From Algoriphagus sp. (GTDB taxonomy: Bacteria; Bacteroidota; Bacteroidia; Cytophagales; Cyclobacteriaceae), in the NCBI GenBank assembly GCA_029945945.1, contig JAQSDM010000011.1, positions 434,001 to 498,000 on the forward strand: DNA of 64,000 nucleotides, read 5' to 3'. The notes beneath the pieces are model-generated. The model made no database searches, was not told the DNA's origin, and was given only the letters and a program-made list of their open reading frames with translations. The number at the start of each line of letters is the position of its first letter. Within the stretch, counting starts at the first letter, position 1. Positions 35,505 through 44,282 of this stretch are shown one piece after another. The translations under genes were made by a program, and so were the position numbers.

Positions 35505-35778
35505 ATGAAATCGAGCATGACGAATAACGTCACACGGAGGAATGATTATCCGAAATGCGAGATTCCATGTGGCCTTAAAGAAAAAATTATAAACACACGA
35601 AATCGAGCATGACGCAAGCGACACACAGAGGTATGACTCTAAATCCTGCGAGATTCCATCTGACCATTAAAAACAATTATAAACACATGAAATCGAGCAT
35701 GAAGCAAACGTTACACGGAGGAATGATTATCAGCTTTGTGAGATTCCATGTGGCCTTTAAAAATCAAATTATAATCAC
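35505..35778 (+). repeat. Three-copy 90-92 bp tandem repeat ending at the gldB start codon
   Basis: Units are 35505-35596 (92), 35597-35686 (90) and 35687-35778 (92). Each starts with A(T/C)GAAATCGAGCATGA, contains ACACGGAGG-like and GAGATTCCAT motifs and ends AATTATAA(A/T)CAC. The next unit would begin at 35779, where the gldB ATGAAA sits, so the array repeats the gldB upstream and start context. The spacing is direct, with no unique spacers, so it is not CRISPR. The core resembles REP-like intergenic elements of Bacteroidota. Confidence 0.85.
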
Positions 35779-35782
35779 ATGA
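35609..35782 (+). CDS. Possible 57-residue leader ORF made from repeat units 2 and 3
   Basis: ATG at 35609 opens a frame through the second and third repeat units. It stops at the TGA of 35780-35782, which overlaps the gldB ATG as ATGA. The peptide includes NPARFHLTIKNNYK and SFVRFHVAFKN, two versions of the same repeat. It could couple translation to gldB, but it may be only a by-product of the repeat. I see no family. Confidence 0.25.
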   Translation: MTQATHRGMTLNPARFHLTIKNNYKHMKSSMKQTLHGGMIISFVRFHVAFKNQIIIT

Positions 35783-36786
35783 AACTCAGCCGAATTTCAT
35801 TTATCCTTCCGATCCTGCTTTTTGCTTTTTCCTGCGGAAAAAAAACCGAGACCTGCGAACTCGATTCTGAAATTCTGAAATCGGATTTGAATCTGGAAAT
35901 CATCAGAGGCGAGGATGAGTTTTTCAACGCCAAAACTCAGGAAGATTTCCTGTTTCTTCTCGAGAAGCATCCTGAGTTTGCCAAAATCTATCTGCAAAAG
36001 GAACTCTATGGCGCTCCCGATTCTCTGGCTGCGGAATTATTGGCCATCCATCAGGACTCAACGATGCGCGTACTTTATGATTCGGTGAAAGTTGAATATC
36101 CGGACATTACGGAACTTGAAAAAGAACTGGAAAACGCCTTTAAATACATCAAGCATTATTTCCCGGATTTCAAGGTTCCGAAGGTTTACACGTTTGTCTC
36201 CGGATTCAATTCGGATTTAGTGGTCACCGAAGAGATCATCGTGATCGGGTTGGATTATTTTCTTCCTGCCACTCACACTTTTCAGCCTGATCTCGCCCGC
36301 TACATGGCAGATCGATATGAGAGGCCGTACATCGTGCCCATGATCGTGACGGCGATTTCATCCAGATATAATGAGATCAATCCTCAGGACAATACCCTGC
36401 TGGCAGAGATGATTTATTATGGTAAAGCATACCACTTCACCAAGGCGATTTTGCCATGCACATCCGATCAATACATCATTGGATACACAGAAAAAGAGAT
36501 TTCTGACAGCTTCGCAAACGAGGAACTGATCTGGGCGCATTTTGTGGAGAATGAGTTGCTCTATGAAACCAACCCATTTGAAATCCGGAAATACATCGGA
36601 GAGGCACCGTTTACAGATGCCATCAGCACCAATGCTCCGGGTCGTCTCGGAAGATGGCTAGGCTGGAATATCGTGGATGATTATCAGTTCAATGAAAATG
36701 TGGATCTGCCGACGCTGATGGCGAATAAGGATGCCGAGCAGATTTTCAGGCAGTCAGGATATAGACCGCGTCCTGCGAACCAGTAG
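35779..36786 (+). CDS. gldB: Gliding motility lipoprotein GldB
   Basis: 335-residue lipoprotein with signal MKLSRISFILPILLFAFSC, lipobox cysteine C19. The body matches the GldB family: FKYIKHYFPDFKVPKVYTF, VIGLDYFLPATH, PQDNTLLAEMIYYGKAYHF and the C-terminal GRLGRWLGWNIVDDY. GldB is a cell-envelope protein required for gliding in Flavobacterium, where it supports the GldKLMN-type machinery; it lacks a known enzymatic activity. The start is the ATG immediately after the tandem repeat. Its 3' end overlaps the convergent glycosyltransferase gene by 41 bases. Confidence 0.9.
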   Translation: MKLSRISFILPILLFAFSCGKKTETCELDSEILKSDLNLEIIRGEDEFFNAKTQEDFLFLLEKHPEFAKIYLQKELYGAPDSLAAELLAIHQDSTMRVLYDSVKVEYPDITELEKELENAFKYIKHYFPDFKVPKVYTFVSGFNSDLVVTEEIIVIGLDYFLPATHTFQPDLARYMADRYERPYIVPMIVTAISSRYNEINPQDNTLLAEMIYYGKAYHFTKAILPCTSDQYIIGYTEKEISDSFANEELIWAHFVENELLYETNPFEIRKYIGEAPFTDAISTNAPGRLGRWLGWNIVDDYQFNENVDLPTLMANKDAEQIFRQSGYRPRPANQ

Positions 36787-37969
36787 GATTTTTCCCCGGA
36801 TCAATTATCTCCTTCAATCTTGTGACTGCATGCTCTTTGGAAAAATGCTTTTCCGCCAGAGCTCGGGAGTTTTGTTGCATCTGAAGAAGTGCTTTGGGGT
36901 TTGATTCCAATCTTTCCAACTCCTCAAAGGTGCTCTCCATTTTTCCGGGAAGGCACGAAAAACCTAACCCGTATTGCTTCACTAGCTGGAAAACCCAGCC
37001 TTTGTGATTGACCAAAATCGCTTTTCCGGCAGCCAACGCATCAAAAAATTTATTGGGGCTATTGGTTTTCAACACGGGAAGATGTGCAAAAGAAATCCAG
37101 GCCAGATCTGCCAAACTCAGAACTTCATTCACTTTCTCTTTGGATCCAAAAGGGATGAATCGGACATTATTAAGATTTTTTTGCGCGGCAAGTTCTCTGA
37201 GTTTACCCTCGTGACTACCCGAACCCATGATCAGAAACTGCCAGTTTTTTTGGCGATTCTGAGCCGCTTCCGCCAAGTCCAACAATTCCTCGACAGCATT
37301 CACCTGTCCCAAAGCACCGGTGTAAGCAATTGTTAAGGTAGATTTCAGTTCGTATTTGCGAAGCAGGTTTTCATTTTTATCCTGCGGAAAGAAGCAATCC
37401 AAATCGGAGAAATTCGGAATCAGACTTACGGCCCGATCGGGGGCGACTTTCCGAATGTGCTCCGCAATTCCGGGCGAAAGTGCGACCAAACTCAGTGCAT
37501 TTCGATAAATCCTGGCTTCTAGGGAAATTAGATATTTTTTCAAAAGCGGATTCCGAATCGCCCCCACCTGAATCGGAGCCTCCGGCCAAAGGTCTCTGAC
37601 TTCGAAAATATAGGGCAGCGCCAGCTTTCGCTTTGCCCAAAGGCCGATCAAACCTGTCGTCAAAGGAGTCGAAGAAATGTAAAGAATATCAGGTCGGACA
37701 AGCTTTGGTAGCAGTTTTTTGGTTTGCTTCACAAAGCTCAAAAATGAGCTGACTCTCTTCAAAAAGCCAAATTTCTGATCGTATCCAACGGGCAGATAAT
37801 GGACTTTGAACCCGTCAATCCTGCGCTGATCGTAGTATTTCTGATTGCCCCCTGTGATCAATTCCACCTCATGACCCGCATCCGCCAATCCCTTTGCAAG
37901 ATGATAGGAGCGCACGGCCCCTCCTTCTTCCGGAGTTTTGAAATATTGGTGGATGTAGATGATTCTCAT
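36746..37969 (-). CDS. Glycosyltransferase family 4 protein (WbuB-like)
   Basis: 407-residue GT-B enzyme. The start MRIIYIHQYFKTPEEGGAVR is typical of WbuB-like GT4 proteins; the donor pocket region has LTIAYTGALGQVNAVEELLDL and KTNSPNKFFDALAAGKAIL. Its ATG overlaps the stop of the amidotransferase gene by 4 bases, so the two are a unit. It probably builds the same surface polysaccharide as the larger locus at 22704-34255, from which it is separated by the gldB gene. Confidence 0.88.
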   Translation of the reverse strand: MRIIYIHQYFKTPEEGGAVRSYHLAKGLADAGHEVELITGGNQKYYDQRRIDGFKVHYLPVGYDQKFGFLKRVSSFLSFVKQTKKLLPKLVRPDILYISSTPLTTGLIGLWAKRKLALPYIFEVRDLWPEAPIQVGAIRNPLLKKYLISLEARIYRNALSLVALSPGIAEHIRKVAPDRAVSLIPNFSDLDCFFPQDKNENLLRKYELKSTLTIAYTGALGQVNAVEELLDLAEAAQNRQKNWQFLIMGSGSHEGKLRELAAQKNLNNVRFIPFGSKEKVNEVLSLADLAWISFAHLPVLKTNSPNKFFDALAAGKAILVNHKGWVFQLVKQYGLGFSCLPGKMESTFEELERLESNPKALLQMQQNSRALAEKHFSKEHAVTRLKEIIDPGKNPTGSQDAVYILTA

Positions 37970-39741
37970 AACTCACGCAATTTCGCCCATTCTGCTAAAA
38001 GAAACAGGTTATAAATTGTCAAAAAATGAGTTTTCACGGCAGCTTCGGGATTCTTTGCCATAGGCTTCATATTTTCAGGGAAATGCGATCCATGAGTTTG
38101 CTCAAATGCCTGGATCGAACTGAAAACCCGTTTGGAAAACTCTCCCTTTTCGGCAAGCCATTCGGCAAGCGGAAGTCCAAAACCAAATTTTTTCCGCTGT
38201 GAAATCCAGCCAAGGTCCAGCTCATCCAGGCATCCTTTGATCCAGACTTTCCCCCGCAAAAGGGCTGGATCTTCTATCTTTTCCCAGTAATTCAGCATCG
38301 GCACATCGAGGTAGGGAGCACGCCCCTCCACCCCATGAGCCATAAGCGCATTGTCGTGGATTTTCAGGACATCCTGAACCAGATAGACCTGTCGGTCAAA
38401 GCTCAAACCTCTTTTGTAATCCGGCAAATACGGATTGAAAACCCGCTCATAATCTCCTGCAATTTCCTCCCCGGGATTCTGTAGGCCCGAGAAATTCAAA
38501 AAAGTCGAATTCGGGTTGGAATCAATTCCTGACAGGAATTTTTTCCATTCACGACCAAAAGGCAATTTTTGAAGTAAGTGACTCCATTTGACCAGAAATT
38601 CCTTTTGCCCGAGATATCGAAAATAAGCTTCGTGTCGCTGGTAACCGCCCCAGAGTTCATCCGCTCCGGCTCCGGAAATCAGGACTTTGACATCGGCTTT
38701 TGCCTGCTTTGCAATCATCCAACTCAGAAGCCCGGCCGAGTCTCCGATGGGCTGATCCACGGATTTCAGATACGGCTCCCAATTTTCCCAAAAGACCTTC
38801 TGATCTATTTCTATCAGGTTGTGGTCAGCGGGAAATTTCTCGACAAATCGCAAAGCCGCATTTCCATCCCCGTATTTTGAGCGATATTTTTTCTCCACTT
38901 GGATCGTATAAGCAGGCAGAAATCGCCCGGTCTCGCGATACCAAAGTGCATAGAGCAAACTGCTGTCTGCTCCACCGCTTAGCATCATTCCAACCGGAAC
39001 ATCTGCATGGAATTGTTTGGAAATCGCTTCAAGGAGTAATTCCTTAAATTCCTTTTGGCCGATATTCTCAACTTTGGATTTGGAGGAAGGAATGTTATCC
39101 CATCGAAAAGAGGAATGCTGCAGAATCGTACTGTATCGGGAAGGCTTCCATTCTTTGATTTTTTTGAAAAAAGTCTTGCCCTGAAGCGGGGTCCTCAAGA
39201 CAAAATAATGCTCCAGCTGATCCCAATCTGTTTTGGATTTTAATAATTCAGCCATCCCAAGAGTTTCTGAGGAAAGCATAAACGAATGTTGATTTTGGGA
39301 ATAATAGAGTGGTTTTTCACCGCTTCTGTCCCGTGCTACCAGGACTGATCTGTCCAACATGTCTATGTAAATCAGGGCAAACATTCCCTGAAGTTTTTCC
39401 AGACCTTTGACTCCGAAGATTTTGATCCAATGCAGCAAAACTTCCGTATCCGATTGGGTAATGAAGTTCACACCCATTTTCGTCAGGAGACTTCGCAGCG
39501 CCTGATAATTGTAAATTTCACCGTTCCAAATCACTAATGACTGCCCATCGGGTGACCAAAAAGGCTGGTCCGCATCCGGTCCGGGGTGGAGGATTTTCAG
39601 ACGGTTCACTCCAATCCAAAGTCCCGGCCAGGGAGAATAAACTGCTTCCTGATCCGGACCTCTGTGTCGGCTTTGGTCTACCAGCTTCTGAATAGATTCC
39701 TCATTGGCACCTTGCCCCCAAATCAAATGAATTCCGCACAT
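37966..39741 (-). CDS. Asparagine synthetase (glutamine-hydrolysing) family amidotransferase
   Basis: 591-residue class II amidotransferase. The nucleophile is C2 (MCGIHLIWG), followed by RHRGPDQ (26-31), NGEIYN (73-78) and the ATP-pyrophosphatase loop MLSGGADSS (SGGADSS at 255-261), then SGAGADELWGGYQRHEAYF. In Bacteroidota, this type near glycosyltransferases often amidates sugar uronic acids rather than making free asparagine. Here the immediate downstream glycosyltransferase (4-base overlap) supports this, but asparagine synthesis cannot be excluded. Its start overlaps the endonuclease III stop by one base (TGATG). Confidence 0.88.
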   Translation of the reverse strand: MCGIHLIWGQGANEESIQKLVDQSRHRGPDQEAVYSPWPGLWIGVNRLKILHPGPDADQPFWSPDGQSLVIWNGEIYNYQALRSLLTKMGVNFITQSDTEVLLHWIKIFGVKGLEKLQGMFALIYIDMLDRSVLVARDRSGEKPLYYSQNQHSFMLSSETLGMAELLKSKTDWDQLEHYFVLRTPLQGKTFFKKIKEWKPSRYSTILQHSSFRWDNIPSSKSKVENIGQKEFKELLLEAISKQFHADVPVGMMLSGGADSSLLYALWYRETGRFLPAYTIQVEKKYRSKYGDGNAALRFVEKFPADHNLIEIDQKVFWENWEPYLKSVDQPIGDSAGLLSWMIAKQAKADVKVLISGAGADELWGGYQRHEAYFRYLGQKEFLVKWSHLLQKLPFGREWKKFLSGIDSNPNSTFLNFSGLQNPGEEIAGDYERVFNPYLPDYKRGLSFDRQVYLVQDVLKIHDNALMAHGVEGRAPYLDVPMLNYWEKIEDPALLRGKVWIKGCLDELDLGWISQRKKFGFGLPLAEWLAEKGEFSKRVFSSIQAFEQTHGSHFPENMKPMAKNPEAAVKTHFLTIYNLFLLAEWAKLREL

Positions 39742-40412
39742 CAGATCTCGCTTTCGTCTTTGATCGGTTTCCCATAATGCTTCTCAAAATACTTGCACAA
39801 ATGAGTAATCGGGCACTCCTCGCACTTCGGCCTCCGCGCCAGACACGTATATCGACCATGCAAAATCAACCAGTGATGGGCGATGTGGACATATTTTTTC
39901 GGAATGTGCTTGATCAGCTGTTTTTCCACTTCAAAGGGAGTCTTGGCGGTAAGAGGCACCAATCCCAATCTTCTGGAAACCCGAAAAACATGGGTATCCA
40001 CAGCCATATTTGGCTGATTCCAGATTACTGAAGTGATGACATTGGCAGTCTTTCGACCCACGCCGGGAATTTTGGTCAGCTCATCCACCGTCTGCGGAAT
40101 CTCTCCGCCAAATTTTTCCATCAGCATCTTTCCAAGACCCAAAAGGTGCTTGGTTTTGTTGCTGGGAAAAGAAACAGATTTGATGTAGGGAAAAAGCTCA
40201 TCAAAATTCGAAGCCGCCAAATGCGCCGGTGTCGGGAAATCCCGAAACAAGGCCGGAGTCACCATATTGATTCGCTTGTCGGTGCATTGAGCCGAAAGTA
40301 CAACCGCCACCAAAAGCTGAAAAGGATTTTCGTATTTCAATTCTGTCTCAGCGACAGGCATGTTTTCGGAAAAGTATTTGATAATGGCTTCGTAGCGCTG
40401 TTTTTTGAGCAT
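39741..40412 (-). CDS. nth: Endonuclease III
   Basis: DNA glycosylase/AP lyase of 223 residues that removes oxidised pyrimidines. The helix-hairpin-helix IPGVGRKTANVI carries catalytic K121; catalytic D139 is in MAVDTHV; the 4Fe-4S ligands are C190, C197, C200 and C206 in the C-x6-C-x2-C-x5-C pattern. I start at MLKKQRYEAI (ATG 40412), since the frame further upstream to 40478 has no family resemblance. It is the first gene of the unit reading on into the amidotransferase and glycosyltransferase genes. Confidence 0.93.
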   Translation of the reverse strand: MLKKQRYEAIIKYFSENMPVAETELKYENPFQLLVAVVLSAQCTDKRINMVTPALFRDFPTPAHLAASNFDELFPYIKSVSFPSNKTKHLLGLGKMLMEKFGGEIPQTVDELTKIPGVGRKTANVITSVIWNQPNMAVDTHVFRVSRRLGLVPLTAKTPFEVEKQLIKHIPKKYVHIAHHWLILHGRYTCLARRPKCEECPITHLCKYFEKHYGKPIKDESEI

Positions 40413-40882
40413 GAGTAAAAAAAGACTGTTTGGTGTTTTGAAGGTAACTAAGCGGTTGGAAGGTCGAAAGGTTTTCAATGAAAACTTGCCTTCCTAAATG
40501 ACTTTTTTCAAACTCTTAGAAATGGTTGACAAGAATCAATTAATCCTCGCCTATTCAACCACAGTGGATGCAATTTTTCAGGATTTGATTATCTTAATTA
40601 GGTAATAATCAGCGAAACATTTATTGACAGTGAAATTCAACTATGATATCCTGACGATTACTGCAATACGAAGGTTTTTAATCTAACTTCTCATGAGACT
40701 TTTTTTGATTGGCTTGTTATGTTTTGGAGGCAAACTCTCGTACGTGCGCCAACTTTATCCTCTGGTAATTTCTATAGAAATGAAGACTGTTATCATTTCT
40801 TATCCATTCTTTAATGCGATAAATATTTCCCCAAAAAGAACATCTCTCTAAAACTAATTTTTAATCCTAAAAATCAATTCAC
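40413..40882. other. 470-base spacer upstream of the MscS gene
   Basis: No gene I can support. A 52-codon frame at 40693-40851 has a hydrophobic start but no other signs of coding. The promoters of nth and the MscS channel gene must lie here; no exact -7 box was seen. Confidence 0.5.
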
Positions 40883-41695
40883 ATGGAAAAAGTAACCTCC
40901 TTCTCAGAAAAAGTAATTTCCTGGCTTATTAGTTTTGGGCCAAATCTTATTTCAGCAATTGCAGTTCTTATCATCGGTTTAACAGTCATCAACTGGGCTT
41001 CCAGGATTGTTACCAAATCAATGAATAAGAGGAACGTGGATGTTTCCCTGCGGACTTTCCTGTCAAGTCTTGTTTCCGTAGGATTGAAAATATTGCTTTT
41101 GATTACCGTGGCTGGAATGCTTGGCATTCAAACCACTTCTTTTGTTGCTATTATCGGTGCATTAGGATTGGCAGTTGGTCTGGCCTTGCAAGGCTCTCTT
41201 GGAAATTTTGCGGGCGGCGTTTTGATTCTGATCTTCAAACCATTTAAACCCGGTGAATTAATCGAATCCAATGGACAAACCGGGGTAGTACAGGAGATTC
41301 AGATTTTCAACACCATCCTGTTGACCCCGGAAAACAAAACAGTAATCCTTGCCAACGGAGCGGTAAGCAATAATACGATCATCAATTACAGCAGACATGG
41401 CAACCTTAGAGTTGACATCACGATGGCAATTTCACCAACTATGGATATCGAAAAGGCTAAAACCGTGGCAATGGAGACGATGGTAAAAAACGAGAAGGTT
41501 TTAAAAGAACCTGCTCCGTCTGTGAATGTAGTAAAGGTGGGAGATGGTATGGTTACGCTCGCAATTCGGCCGTATGCTGATCAGTCTCAATATTGGGATG
41601 TTTTCTTCAGCATTCAGGAGGAGATCAAGAATGCTTTTGACTTGAATAAAATAGAAGGGCCTACTCCAACCAGATTGGTAATCAATAAAAATTAA
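40883..41695 (+). CDS. Small-conductance mechanosensitive channel (MscS family)
   Basis: 270-residue MscS-type channel that opens under membrane tension after osmotic downshift. Three TM helices are seen: LISAIAVLIIGLTVINW (~22-40), LVSVGLKILLLITVAGML (~62-80) and pore helix TM3, ALGLAVGLALQGSLGNFAGG (~92-111), with the Gly/Ala pattern of MscS. The beta domain includes TVILANGAVSNNTIINY. It is close in length to E. coli MscS (286). A terminator follows at 41702-41747, so it is monocistronic. Confidence 0.93.
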   Translation: MEKVTSFSEKVISWLISFGPNLISAIAVLIIGLTVINWASRIVTKSMNKRNVDVSLRTFLSSLVSVGLKILLLITVAGMLGIQTTSFVAIIGALGLAVGLALQGSLGNFAGGVLILIFKPFKPGELIESNGQTGVVQEIQIFNTILLTPENKTVILANGAVSNNTIINYSRHGNLRVDITMAISPTMDIEKAKTVAMETMVKNEKVLKEPAPSVNVVKVGDGMVTLAIRPYADQSQYWDVFFSIQEEIKNAFDLNKIEGPTPTRLVINKN

Positions 41696-41701
41696 AAACC
41701 G

Positions 41702-41747
41702 GCCAGGTATCCATTTCAATTACCGAAAAAGGATTCCTGGCTTTTTT
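41702..41747 (+). terminator. Terminator of the MscS gene
   Basis: Eleven-pair stem GCCAGGTATCC/GGATTCCTGGC with one mismatch and an 18-base loop, followed by TTTTTT, starting 6 bases after the stop. Confidence 0.7.
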
Positions 41748-41884
41748 ATGTCCAAATAGCCAGCTTAAGGCCTAACCTTTTTGATTTCGGAAATCACACG
41801 GTTTTTTCTCCTAATTCTCTGTTGAACAAACCATGACCTTAGATAGACATTCATTATCTTCATTCTTTGCCAAAAACCAGAATA

Positions 41885-43003
41885 ATGAAGTCTTTCCTCC
41901 TTTGCCTAATCTTATTATTTGCCTTGAATTCAATTTCTTTTCCCCAAAACCGCCCTCGTGAACTCGGGATTCCTTTCGGAATCCTTTCGACAGGAAATCT
42001 CAATTCCATCACCGATGTACCCGGAGTCAAAGTGGGGCATCTCACCAAAATCGAAGGTGAATCCAGCCGAACCGGAATCACCACAATTTTGCCTCATGGA
42101 GGTAATCTTTTTCAGCAAAAAGTCCCTGCAGCGATTTTCGTGGGGAATGGGTTTGGAAAACTCGCAGGAGTGACGCAGGTGCAGGAACTTGGAAATCTTG
42201 AAAGCCCGATCATCCTCACTAATACGCTCAGCGTCTCGGCGGGAATTGAAGGGGTTGTACGCTATTCTCTTTCGCAGGAAGGTAATGAGCAAGTCCAATC
42301 CGTGAATGCCGTGGTCGGAGAAACAAACGACAGCTACCTGAATGACATTCGCGGAATGAATATCTCCCCCGAAGAAGTGATCCAAACGATCCAAAATGCT
42401 CAAACCGGTCACGTAAAAGAAGGAAATGTCGGAGCAGGAACGGGTACGGTTTGCTTCGGCTGGAAAGGAGGAATCGGAACCTCTTCCCGTAAACTTCCTG
42501 AAAGTCTCGGCGGACATACAGTTGGTGTGCTGGTTCAGACCAACTTTGGCGGAAACCTCCAGGTAGCCGGAGTCCCGGTTGGAGAAAAGCTGGGAAAGTA
42601 TCCATTCAAAGATGCTCTGGAAAAATCAGACGGCAGTTGCATGATCGTGGTGGCAACCGATGCTCCGATTTTGGAGCGAAATCTGGAGCGCTTGGCACAG
42701 CGCGCAATGATGGGTTTGGCTAAAACCGGAGGCATCGCTTCCAATGGTTCGGGAGATTATGTGATTGCTTTTTCTACTGCTGAAGGGCTTCGAATTCCGC
42801 ATAACCAATCTGCTTTGGCACTTCAAAAAGCGGAATTTCTCCAAAATGATGACATGACTTCCCTTTTCCTTGCCGTAATCGAAGCCACCGAAGAAGCGAT
42901 CATCAATTCACTTTTCGCAGCAGAAACTATGAAAGGCAAAGACGGTAGAGTGGTGGAAGAATTGCCAGTGGAAAAAGTGATAGAGTGGATAAAGGATAAA
43001 TAA
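41885..43003 (+). CDS. P1-family (DmpA-type) self-cleaving aminopeptidase, secreted
   Basis: 372 residues from the ATG at 41885, which starts a signal peptide (MKSFLLCLILLFALNSISFPQ); an in-frame TTG 6 codons earlier is less likely. The P1 family hydrolyses N-terminal residues or beta-peptides after cleaving itself. The expected cleavage is before S251 in DGSCMIVVATDAP, which would be the new N-terminal nucleophile. Other family marks are DVPGVKVGHLT near the start, GNVGAGTGTVCFGWKGG and SNGSGDYVIAFST. Location is periplasmic or secreted. An MFS transporter gene starts 22 bases later on the same strand, suggesting that the product or substrate is transported. Confidence 0.88.
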   Translation: MKSFLLCLILLFALNSISFPQNRPRELGIPFGILSTGNLNSITDVPGVKVGHLTKIEGESSRTGITTILPHGGNLFQQKVPAAIFVGNGFGKLAGVTQVQELGNLESPIILTNTLSVSAGIEGVVRYSLSQEGNEQVQSVNAVVGETNDSYLNDIRGMNISPEEVIQTIQNAQTGHVKEGNVGAGTGTVCFGWKGGIGTSSRKLPESLGGHTVGVLVQTNFGGNLQVAGVPVGEKLGKYPFKDALEKSDGSCMIVVATDAPILERNLERLAQRAMMGLAKTGGIASNGSGDYVIAFSTAEGLRIPHNQSALALQKAEFLQNDDMTSLFLAVIEATEEAIINSLFAAETMKGKDGRVVEELPVEKVIEWIKDK

Positions 43004-43025
43004 AAGTCACCAAAGAAAGTCCCTG

Positions 43026-44216
43026 ATGAAAAACGCAAAATCCAATCTTCTTCTGATCCTGATTTCCTATGTGGCTTTTATCAGCCTGGGTTTGCCGGAT
43101 GGATTACTCGGTATTTCATGGCCTTTTATAAGTGATAGACATGGAATTCCTTTGGATTCTCTGGGAATACTCCTGATCAGCTTTGTTTCAGGATATCTCA
43201 CGACAAGTACCACCAGTGGTAAAATCATTTCCTTAATTCCTTTAGGCGTGGTTTTGTCGATTAGTTGTGCAGTCACAGGATTGAGTTTGCTTGGATTCGC
43301 ATTTTCCAATCATTGGTACCTGGTCATTCTGGCGTCTTTTTTCCTGGGGTCAGGCGGAGGTGCCATCGACACCTCGATCAATATTTTTGCTGCTTCAAGA
43401 TTTAGTGCCAGCGTCGTAAACTGGATGCATGCTTTCTATGGAGTCGGGGCTACTTCCGGACCGTTTATTATTACATGGCTCTTAAGTCGGGATCAGGAAT
43501 GGTCGCAGGGATATATTCTGGTGGGGGCAATTCAAATCTCGTTGGCATTGATTTTCCTCTTTACACTTCCGTATTGGAAAGTCACCGGACATACCGAGGA
43601 GCCCCAGCCTTTCGGTTCAATTCGGGAAGCATTGAGACTGCCTTTTGTCTGGATCAACCCACTGATTTTCTTCATCTATGTAGGATTGGAAGCCGGAGTG
43701 GGACAATGGATCTTCACAATCCTCACCGAATCAAGGGGAATCCGAGCGGAGCAAGCGGGACTTTGGACGAGTGCTTATTGGGGGAGTTTGACTGCAGGGC
43801 GGATCCTTTTTGGAATATTACTGACCCGACTTAGGGTTCATAGTGTTTTGGTTACAGCATTTTCGGGAGTCATTTTCGGAGCATTTTTGCTGGTTTCGGA
43901 TTTCAGCCCCTTTTTAAGTCTGATTGGCATCATCCTGATCGGGCTCGCCAATGCACCTATTTTCCCCTGTTTGATTTCCATCACACCTCTGCAAGTTGGA
44001 GAAAATTATGCTGCCCATGTGATTGGCTTTCAACTCTCAGCTGCAATGATCGGAGGAGCCTTATTGCCGGCATTCGCAGGATTGCTGACAGATTTCTTTG
44101 GATGGGAAGTGATCCCCATCACTTTTCTCGTCGAGGGAGTTCTTCTATTGATCCTGTATTTGATTTCCTCCGGAAAATACAAAACTATGAAGACCAAAAA
44201 GATTATTGAATCTTGA
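43026..44216 (+). CDS. Major facilitator superfamily transporter
   Basis: 396-residue transporter with about 12 TM helices, starting LLLILISYVAFISLGLPDG. The loop after TM1 has LLGISWPFISDRHGIPLD and the helices pair in two six-helix halves, as in sugar or small-solute MFS proteins (GSGGGAIDTSINIFAASRF is like that of FucP/YbjJ-type members). It follows the P1 peptidase gene by 22 bases. Substrate is unknown; a peptide or amino acid product is possible only by context. Confidence 0.85.
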   Translation: MKNAKSNLLLILISYVAFISLGLPDGLLGISWPFISDRHGIPLDSLGILLISFVSGYLTTSTTSGKIISLIPLGVVLSISCAVTGLSLLGFAFSNHWYLVILASFFLGSGGGAIDTSINIFAASRFSASVVNWMHAFYGVGATSGPFIITWLLSRDQEWSQGYILVGAIQISLALIFLFTLPYWKVTGHTEEPQPFGSIREALRLPFVWINPLIFFIYVGLEAGVGQWIFTILTESRGIRAEQAGLWTSAYWGSLTAGRILFGILLTRLRVHSVLVTAFSGVIFGAFLLVSDFSPFLSLIGIILIGLANAPIFPCLISITPLQVGENYAAHVIGFQLSAAMIGGALLPAFAGLLTDFFGWEVIPITFLVEGVLLLILYLISSGKYKTMKTKKIIES

Positions 44217-44282
44217 ATCCTATTTTGATTCCGAAGAGAAATAACTAACCCTGAGAAATTCTCAAACCCTTATTTTCCACCT

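Noticed and set aside
35505-35778. CRISPR-like array
   Set aside because: Units are 90-92 bases, directly joined, with no unique spacers and no cas genes nearby.
40693-40851. 52-codon frame with hydrophobic start before the MscS gene
   Set aside because: No domain and no conserved context; the hydrophobic run is short and the rest looks random.
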